A stretch of 64,000 nucleotides of DNA, taken from positions 17,436,813-17,500,812 of the forward strand of contig CP137675.1 of assembly GCA_037976565.1 (NCBI GenBank), in the 5' to 3' direction. Source of the stretch: Mesocentrotus franciscanus (taxonomy: Eukaryota > Echinodermata > Echinoidea > Camarodonta > Strongylocentrotidae). Below are positions 57,595-64,000 of this stretch, one piece after another. The position numbers were made by a program, and so were the translations under genes. Positions within the stretch are counted from its first letter, which is position 1, and every line of letters starts with the position of its first letter. A model generated the notes under the pieces. That model was not told the DNA's origin. It saw nothing but the letters and a program-made list of their open reading frames with translations, and made no database searches.

Positions 57595-58005
57595 TTGAAA
57601 TACATGAATGCTTACTAAACATTGAGAGACTGATGAAAGGAGAGAAAGCGCAAAGAACACCACCACCACTTTCAACAGAGCTTGAGAAAGAGAAATTGTG
57701 AAAAGATTTTTTTTTTATAATACATGTAATAGCATGATGTTCACTACCATATATGATTTCTTACTACATATCAAGAGATGGATGGGAGAGAGAAGAAAGT
57801 AGAAAGCCCACCACACATTTCAAGAGAGATTGACAAATAGAAATATGAAAATGCATTTTTTGAAAAATGGTATGAACTTCACTATAATATGTGACTGCTT
57901 ATTATATATTTGAAGACTGGGGAAGGAAGAAGGACTAAAGTAGAAAGCCCATTACTACTTTCCATAGAGCTTGAAAAAGAAAGATGACTTCAAGATTTGA
58001 ATAGC
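57595..58005 (+). repeat. Degenerate tandem repeat, three ~140-150 bp units
   Basis: Units begin near 57,609, 57,759 and 57,897 (GCTTACTAAACATTGAGAGA, TTCTTACTACATATCAAGAG, TGCTTATTATATATTTGAAG) and share AGAAAGCCCA(C/T), CTTTC(A/C)A(C/T)AGAGCTTGA and AAGAGAAA words. Confidence 0.6.
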
Positions 58006-58840
58006 ATGAAATAGATATGTCTGCTGAGAGCAAGTAGGGCTTAAAGATAAGCTAGTTGAGTTCTGGTAATGATAGAAAATAAATTTTCACAGAATCCAAG
58101 AAAACTTACACCATGTGCTTAACACACTATGTGCAAATGAGAGTTGTGGTTTTTATTAAAGATGATTTCCAGCAAGTTTTTGTGAGGTTGTTTTTATTTT
58201 ACTGGTTCAAACAATCAATCTACTGCAGGATAAACAATCCAGAATGAATTATAGCCATGTTCTCTCAACATATGATGCCCATACCAGAGCTCAAGATTAT
58301 AGCTTAAAATCGCATACAATGTACTATGAATCAAGTGTATTCAATACATACAGTTAGAATCTAAACTCAAAATATTTCTAAAGAACATTTTTTTTCTTTG
58401 TTTTCTACTCTTTGTATTTCTACGGGAATGTAAGATGAACATTTGAAAATATTACATAAAACTTGAAACTTGTTCATTAGAACTTCAACATTTATTCATC
58501 TACTCATGTAAAAACATTTAGATGTAGATTCATCCACATTTCACATAGATTAACCCTATGCATACTGGAACCGAGTGGCTACTGTATTAAGCGTATGGGA
58601 ATGAATGAACTCAGTATTCAATGGGTTATTGTGTATAAACACTTTGTGAAAATAGTCAAAGCAACACAGACTATTTTTTGTTCTACATCATGATACACAC
58701 ACATGTACCTGCCAAGTATAAATTCCTTTCTATCTTTATTTGGTATATTTTGTTTCATTTTTCTAATTTTCTTTTACTTTGTTTGTTTGTTTTTTCTTTT
58801 GTGACAACAGGATTTAGTGAGCAAATATAGCATTGCCATG
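58006..58840. other. No gene seen
   Basis: AT-rich. If the myosin gene continues downstream on the minus strand, its next exon should lie here or beyond; I could not recognise one. Confidence 0.4.
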
Positions 58841-58855
58841 GAAACCTCTCCTTAC

Positions 58856-58938
58856 CCTTCCAGCAAAGTTATGAATACTGAATGTTTAAACTGGTGGGGA
58901 TCTTTGTTTTGATGTAGTGGCGATTATGAGAAAAGTGC
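58856..58938 (-). pseudogene. Decayed duplicate of the myosin exon at 59,374-59,490
   Basis: The minus strand reads HFSHNRHYIKTKIPTS, then after a +1 insertion TFSIHNFAGR, followed by the same GG|GTAAG donor junction as the intact exon. The intact exon reads HFARNHHYIKAKISTS and TFSIDHYAGR at the same positions. The 5' third of the exon has no clear counterpart and a stop precedes the homologous part. It is best read as a duplicated exon that has lost function; a decayed alternative exon is possible. Confidence 0.7.
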
Positions 58939-59019
58939 GAGTATCAAATCCTATGCATTTAGTATCTGATAACCAATTTTTCTCAATATCTGTCGTGTTT
59001 TTCTCTGTTGAGCGATGTA

Positions 59020-59310
59020 GCTATAATAATAGGTCAATTTATATAGCGCAGCTACTATATGAATATACTCTACTTCGCTTAATACAAAATATCATATTAT
59101 TACCCGGCTGTAGCTGAGCTGCCATAATAAGGCGCTAAAGCATTCAAGGAATTTCTTCCTACTGGGTACCCATTTACTTCACCTGGGTGGAGAGTGGCAA
59201 ATGTAGATTAATGTCTTGCCAAAGGACATTAGTGTCATAGAAGGACTCGAACCGCGATCCATATGATCAACAGTCTGGTGACGTATCCATTAGACCACGA
59301 CACCTCAATA
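59020..59310 (-). mobile_element. tRNA-derived SINE between the duplicated myosin exons
   Basis: On the minus strand: TGTCGTGGTCTAATGGATAC (A-box region, near 59,286-59,305), GGTTCGAGTCC (B box, 59,243-59,253), then GTCCTTTGGCAAGACATTAA, CATTTGCCACTCTCCACCC, AGGTGAAGTAAATGGGTACC and a tail ending in GCGCTATATAAATTGACC. The same body is at 5,640-5,915. Confidence 0.85.
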
Positions 59311-59373
59311 AGACTATATGACATAATGAATGATTGCAAGAATAGCAGAATTGAGAGAGAAACGCAATCTTAC

Positions 59374-59490
59374 CCTTCCAGCGTAGTGATCAATACTGAA
59401 TGTATTACTGGTCGAGATCTTTGCTTTGATGTAGTGATGATTACGAGCAAAGTGTTTATTCATCTTCTCCACCAAGCTGTGATCATTACC
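59374..59490 (-). CDS. Unconventional myosin motor domain, exon C
   Basis: A 117-nt exon of 39 whole codons, bounded on the minus strand by a TTTTGCCAG acceptor and a GTAAGA donor. It encodes GNDHSLVEKMNKHFARNHHY, then IKAKISTSNT and FSIDHYAGR. The pattern (FPK)GxDxxLVEKMNxHF...YIKxK...FxIxHYAG is the established myosin head sequence that follows the relay region. It follows exon B (60,156-60,219) in phase 0. The next exon (V.Y...GFLEKN) was not found. The class is not certain; MyTH4-FERM myosins (VII, X, XV) or class III are candidates. Confidence 0.8.
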
Positions 59491-60155
59491 CTGGCAAAAT
59501 TCAAGAACAATGAAGAAGGGAGGAAAAGGGAAGAAAATTCACTCATTTCATCTATTCATTTGTCCAATGTACGTGTGAAATGGATATTTGTTTCACTCAC
59601 AAGTAAATAAAAGGCTCAGGTATTACACACAAAAAATAATGCATTTAGCACCATCTATGGTGGATGGAGGCATAAAAGGAAATGAAAATATAAAAAGTCA
59701 GAATAGCATACACAGCGAGGAAAAAGCTTATTGGAAAATATCAAAAAACATTAAAAAATATTCAATATGAAAAACATGCAGCATTCCCTGTTAGTAATTA
59801 TTTCCTAAACAATCTATTCATCCTTCATTCAGAGCATAAATAAGTACCGGTAACTCAACCAATTCAAACTGAATTCAATCTTTATCTTGTTATATCATTA
59901 AGATTTTCCCATTACATTCTTACATTTGAGAAATTTCACAGCTCTATATAGCAACACATATTTAGTTCTTGGCGATCATCCGATCAATGTTCTTTTTGGC
60001 AGATTAGCTTTGTGCTAAATGGGTTTAAAGTGTACAGTAACATTTCCTACTATTGAAATGGCAAAGTTAAACATTTTGAAACAATTTGTGTAGTTTGTAA
60101 TATTGTTTGAAAATGCTTTATAATTTGAGCTAGCTATTGGGGAGCTTAGGCCTAC

Positions 60156-60219
60156 CTTAGGGAAGAGGGTTTCTTCATCCACGAGCCAAGATACCAATTG
60201 GTTTGGCCATGAATAGACC
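60156..60219 (-). CDS. Unconventional myosin motor domain, exon B, frameshifted
   Basis: Acceptor TGTATCATGCAG and donor GTAGGC enclose 64 nt. Reading on from exon A in phase 0 gives GLFMAKPIGILA, then a stop; the remaining part reads VDEETLFPK in a different frame. Together they fit the conserved myosin segment KPxGIL..(L)DEE..FPK with 2 nt missing at GGCTCGTGG (a CT unit appears lost). With 66 nt the exon would be 22 whole codons and phase 0 at both ends. The shift is either a sequencing/assembly error or a disabling mutation. Confidence 0.7.
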
Positions 60220-60901
60220 CTGCATGATACAAATCATAAAAGACAAAATAGTAACTGTGAGCAGCATTTCATTATGTGAATGTTCATTTATGTAGCTGTG
60301 CATACATGTTTATCTTAAAACAATCATTATGAATTATAAATAGCATTTTGATAAAGACTGGACAAACATACAGTACATACATGTATATAAATTACACATC
60401 ATTATTGGAGTATATTATGATTTGTACATAATCTTTTTTTTCTTTTTTTTTTCATTCTGTTCCTGTTACAAATAAAATAATGATATACATGTAGTCAATG
60501 TTCATAAAATATATCCTAATTCAATATCAAAGTACAGACAAATATTGTCCTGTGCATTTATGGATAAATGTCATGCCTTTATAATGCACTGGGCCTGGTA
60601 CAATTGCAACTTTCTCACTGCTATGTTTATATCACTACTCTGTGAAATGATTGTTTTTTCTTTTTTTCCAAACCACATTGGATTAAATATATTATTGTTT
60701 AACTTGTATATTGCATTCTACTTTATTTGAAGAAAAGAAATGACATTAACAACATTACTCATGTTCATACGACTACGGTCGATGCAACATGTTACGTGAT
60801 TGATTAATTAAATCAATGGCATAGACACATACAAATTTGTGCACAGAATTTGTTGGATGCAATGTTATGGCAAGTGTCATTAGGTTGCCATGGTTACTTA
60901 C

Positions 60902-60988
60902 CAGGAGTGGTTCATTGTTAACGAATGGGATGTTAGACCAATCAATGCCTTCTCTCTTGTATTCATCTTGTTCTAACAAGAAAATATG
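60902..60988 (-). CDS. Unconventional myosin motor domain, exon A (end of relay helix)
   Basis: An 87-nt exon of 29 whole codons between a TTTGCAG acceptor and a GTAAGT donor on the minus strand. It encodes HIFLLEQDEYKREGIDWSN and IPFVNNEPLL. The H(I/V)F.LEQ.EY..EGI.W..I pattern is the diagnostic myosin head sequence at the end of the relay helix and relay loop. Exons A, B and C lie in coding order on the minus strand over 1.6 kb. Upstream motor exons (P-loop, switch regions) were not recognised between 61.0 kb and the window end, so they probably lie beyond it. Confidence 0.85.
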
Positions 60989-61729
60989 CTGCAAAGAGAA
61001 CAATCATAAGAGCTTATCTTGATTAATATCATATATCATTGTTTCCTTTCTACATACATATACATGTAGAACTGAATAGAACTAAACTTTGAATATACAA
61101 CTGTACACTTGCAAATAATTCAGAGATTATATAATATTTTGTGCGAATATGGAAACAGTGTATGTTTATACAAAAAAGGTCAAGACAAACAAATCTAGAG
61201 CCGACTTTGTTGGCTTTGATGCTTTGAAGATGATTTTAATTGATTTAATTTGCACTATATACACAGGCTACATAAATATATAGAACAAAAGTGATAATCA
61301 GTTTTTACTGTTCATGCAGTTTTACTATATCATCAATGTCATGGAGGTAACTGGATGTATCATTTTCAAATATATCTAACAATATATGCATGTCATTACG
61401 ATCTTCATTACATACAAACCATAAATACAGAAGTTTGTCATTTAAATATTACAAAAATCAAAGGACTGCTATCAAAGTGACAGTACCGTATTTGGCTATT
61501 TGCACTGTGTACACAAAGTCATGGAAGACTAAAAGCGATAATTGGTTTCACCCCAAAGCAAATACACCTAAAGTATGCAGTCATGCAGATAAATGGATTT
61601 GAACAAAAAATATGACCATGAATGCAGTATAAAGACAAGAATAATAATGTTATTATAGTTATACAAGGTCATAATGCAACGATGACTCCATAGAAATTGA
61701 ATAAATAGATGGAAGCTTTTCACTGACTA
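60989..61729 (-). other. Presumed myosin intron, no exon seen
   Basis: AT-rich sequence upstream (minus-strand sense) of exon A. Nothing resembling the preceding relay/switch II exon (FEQLCINY..) was found. Confidence 0.4.
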
Positions 61730-62160
61730 TCGCAACCCTGGTAGTAACAGATCCTCCCCCCTGTTCTTCGCAACACCGACAAGCTAGAAAGCTTTTAAAG
61801 CAGGCCTCAAAACCCATCTTTTCAAGCAAATGTGTAGTCCATAACTATTGGAGGAGCGGGCGCCTTCAAGTGCTATGGATCACCATCATCATCATTCATG
61901 TATGCAAGACCAAAGGGATATATATCTGATATTGCTAAGTTAGGATATTTATACTTGATAAACTATCAAAATTAAGTAATAGAATGTCGAGAATGATACT
62001 GGATGCACATCCACAAACTCAAATAGATAACATGTTTACTGTCCTTAATTGGCAAGAACTGCTTCTGTGATGGAATCAACATAAAATGATCCAAGTGTAT
62101 AAATGTCTTAATGATCTCGCACGAATTATTCAAAATATTTTTTACACCAGGCCTGCCTAT
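61730..62160 (+). pseudogene. LINE 3' ORF fragments
   Basis: Two pieces typical of the C-terminal region of CR1/L2-type LINE proteins: KAFKAGLKTHLFKQMCSP (about 61,790-61,842) and, further on, LSNRMSRMILDAHP, MFTVLNWQELL and QVYKCLNDLAR (about 61,958-62,125, one internal stop). The first normally lies at the very end of the protein and the second before it, so they come from two copies or a rearranged one. Both are dead. Confidence 0.7.
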
Positions 62161-62871
62161 TCATTTTCTTGACACAAGATTATGGATTAATGGTATACTG
62201 TACATGTATAATAAGATTGCTACTTTTGTAATCAAATTGTTTTCCCTCCACCTATCGTAACTATTTTTTTCCCTTAATGATGGTTGTTTGAAATACTGTG
62301 GTTAGGTTTCGTTTTAAGTTGTTTTTTGAGTAGATGTTGTTGTTTGTTTGTTTGGTTTTGGTTTTATTTTTATTTTTATTTTTTTGTAATTTTCAACAAA
62401 GCCTTTGAATATACCTTCATTATCAATAGATTATTGTTAGTTCACCTTAAATCAATATTTGGTATACATATATAAAACTAAAGAAAATATTTTGTCTATA
62501 ATTTCAATCTTTAATTATTTCATTGTCTAAAACTGGCTAACAGAGCCTATGTGGAAAGCAGTTTTGCAACTGACAATTAAAAATAAATAACATAAATATT
62601 GACCTTGATTAAATACCACTGTACACATCACTGAACTATAAAACAAAACCAACCAATAAACAAAGAAGAATATAAAAATGGCCATTGAAGCATTAAACAA
62701 GGTCAAGGACTAAGTGGTGTAATGCATCAGCAGTAATAGTAACCTTGGAGATATGCTTGGTAAGAGCGTTAAGCAATTGCATTGCTCATCAAGTTTTTCA
62801 TGGCTGGGTCATGTAAGAAATGACTCATCACCTCTTTCAATAGACATGTTTTATTCATACGCTAATGACCT
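62161..62871. other. No gene seen
   Basis: AT-rich sequence including a T-rich patch near 62,340-62,390. Nothing coding recognised. Confidence 0.4.
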
Positions 62872-63370
62872 TGTACTTGTTTCTACCAAATTTGAATAAA
62901 AATATTATTTTACAGGAAAGAACATTCTGATCCTTGTACTTGTTTCTACCAAATTTGAATAAAAATAATATTTTACAGGAAAGGACATTCTGATCATTGG
63001 ACTTGTTTCTACCAAATTTGAATAAAAATATTATTTTACAGGAAAGGACATTCTGATCATTGGACTTGTTTCTACCAAATTTGAATAAAAATACTATTTT
63101 AAAGGAAAGAACATTCTGATCCTTGTACTTGTTTCTACCAAATTTGAATAAAAATATTATTTTACAGGAAAGGACATTCTGATCCTTGTACTTGTTTCTA
63201 CCAAATTTGAATAAAAATATTATTTTACAGGAAAGGACATTCTGGTCCTTGTACTTGTTTCTACCAAATTTGAATAAAAATACTATTTTACAGGAAAGGA
63301 CATTCTGGTCCTTGTACTTGTTTCTACCAAATTTGAATAAAAATACTATTTTACAGGAAAGGACATTCGG
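62872..63370. repeat. 63-bp minisatellite, about 8 units
   Basis: TGTTTCTACCAAATTTGAAT begins units at 62,878, 62,941, 63,004, 63,067 and on at 63-bp spacing, with AAAAATATTATTTTACAGGA and AAGGACATTCTGATCCTTGT completing each. As 63 is 21 codons, the array is open on both strands (minus: FLFKFGRNKYKDQNVLSCKI repeats; plus: YLFLPNLNKN repeats). Each + strand unit contains TTATTTTACAG, a splice-acceptor-like word. I regard this as non-coding unless a transcript is shown. Confidence 0.9.
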
Positions 63371-63704
63371 ACAGCAAGCCCCTGCTGCGTAAATTATGGA
63401 GATTACTAAGGTATGAAATATCACAAATTGTAAAGATACAGAACGTCTAATAAAACTGGCAAATATGGTATACAACTGGAGGAAATCTGGCCCATTTTTT
63501 AATTGAGGAGAAGAAAAATAAGGCAGACAGCATCTACAGTATATACCTGTTTGAATTTTGTTAAACAGTGCATGCAAATTTTCGTAATGCAACCAAATGT
63601 GTGCATACCGGGTATGCCTCTGTGAAGCACCTCATATGAATTATTTTATTTACCTTTTACGGATAAATGTACCTCAATAGTCAGAATATTGCATACATTA
63701 ATTG

Positions 63705-63850
63705 TTGCTAAGTAAGACAAACATTATGACTTGCCCTACCTAACAACACATAATATAATCCATTTTGACTATTGAAATACAATAATCGTAACAGGTGAAT
63801 GAAATAATTTGTACCATGATTACATTACGAAAATGGCCTATTTGCACATC
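63705..63850. repeat. Dispersed repeat with terminal hairpin, copy 2
   Basis: GTTGCTAAGTAAGACAAACA / TTGCCCTACCTAACAAC and the following ~100 bp match 14,493-14,640. The stem is less perfect here. Confidence 0.65.
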
Positions 63851-63980
63851 ACAATGGATGGTCAGGCTGAATAACATATCACTGTAGCACGTACAACTAT
63901 TCGTATTCCACGCTGTACAATGAGTTTACGCGCTCTAATTGGCCGCTCCAGCTGTTCAATTTAAGTGAGAGAGGCCCCCA

Positions 63981-64000
63981 CTTACGTAAGCTTACGTAAG
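63981..64000. repeat. Perfect palindrome at the window edge
   Basis: Two head-to-tail copies of CTTACGTAAG, itself a palindrome, make a 20-bp perfect palindrome. TTACGTAA is the PAR-bZIP/E4BP4-type binding word. The feature may continue beyond the window. Confidence 0.7.

Noticed and set aside
59240..59310. Genuine tRNA gene on the minus strand
   Set aside because: Same reasoning: promoter boxes belong to a SINE with a second copy of its body at 5.6 kb.
62855..63592. 245-residue minus-strand open frame with 21-residue repeats as a gene
   Set aside because: It is explained by a 63-bp minisatellite whose period is a multiple of three; the opposite strand is open too and no domain or splice context supports coding.

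Overview
This is AT-rich metazoan nuclear DNA, most likely from an echinoderm and probably a sea urchin. The grounds are indirect: abundant ACATGTACATGT-type words, tRNA-derived SINEs, many short inverted-repeat transposons ending in TTAA, CR1/L2-type LINE debris, and intron-bearing genes with GT/AG splice signals. No sequence search was possible, so species and family names are inference. There is no bacterial operon, CRISPR array or intact RNA gene.

Layout. From 1 to 30.4 kb the window is a graveyard of mobile DNA: foldback elements, a 42-bp minisatellite split by an inserted element, at least six TTAA-flanked non-autonomous elements, three copies of a CATTTACAC-ended family, two copies of a TAGGC-ended family, a SINE, and a decayed CR1/L2-like LINE (18.2-22.2 kb) broken by two later DNA-transposon insertions. 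From 30.67 to 35.49 kb lies the one clear protein gene: a 1,564-codon open reading frame in a single exon on the + strand, preceded by a splice acceptor and a 25-residue upstream ORF. It encodes a long, mostly disordered, probably nuclear protein with a CtBP-type PLDLS motif, a DSGIES phosphodegron-like motif and a folded C-terminal segment that resembles vertebrate C15orf39. About 0.7 kb of degenerate ~125-bp repeats, each headed by a copy of the last codons, follow the stop. The next 5-6 kb are poor in repeats and may be a long 3' UTR.

From 45.1 to 49.7 kb there are two tandem arrays, a 165-bp AT-rich satellite (about 12 units) and a ~150-bp array (about 11 units) carrying nuclear-receptor DR1-like words. 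From 49.8 to 57.3 kb there are nested inverted-repeat elements, a tRNA-derived SINE and a 500-base assembly gap (56,335-56,834). Between 58.8 and 61.0 kb the minus strand carries three consecutive exons of an unconventional myosin motor domain with correct splice sites, one with a 2-nt frameshift, plus a decayed duplicate of the third exon. From 61.7 kb to the end there are more LINE fragments, a 63-bp minisatellite open on both strands, and a repeat shared with 14.5 kb.

The two genes have no evident functional link. The most distinctive observations are the C15orf39-like gene with its stop-codon-spanning 3' repeats, the frameshifted and exon-duplicated myosin fragment, and repeated cases of TTAA elements joined end to end through a single shared TTAA.
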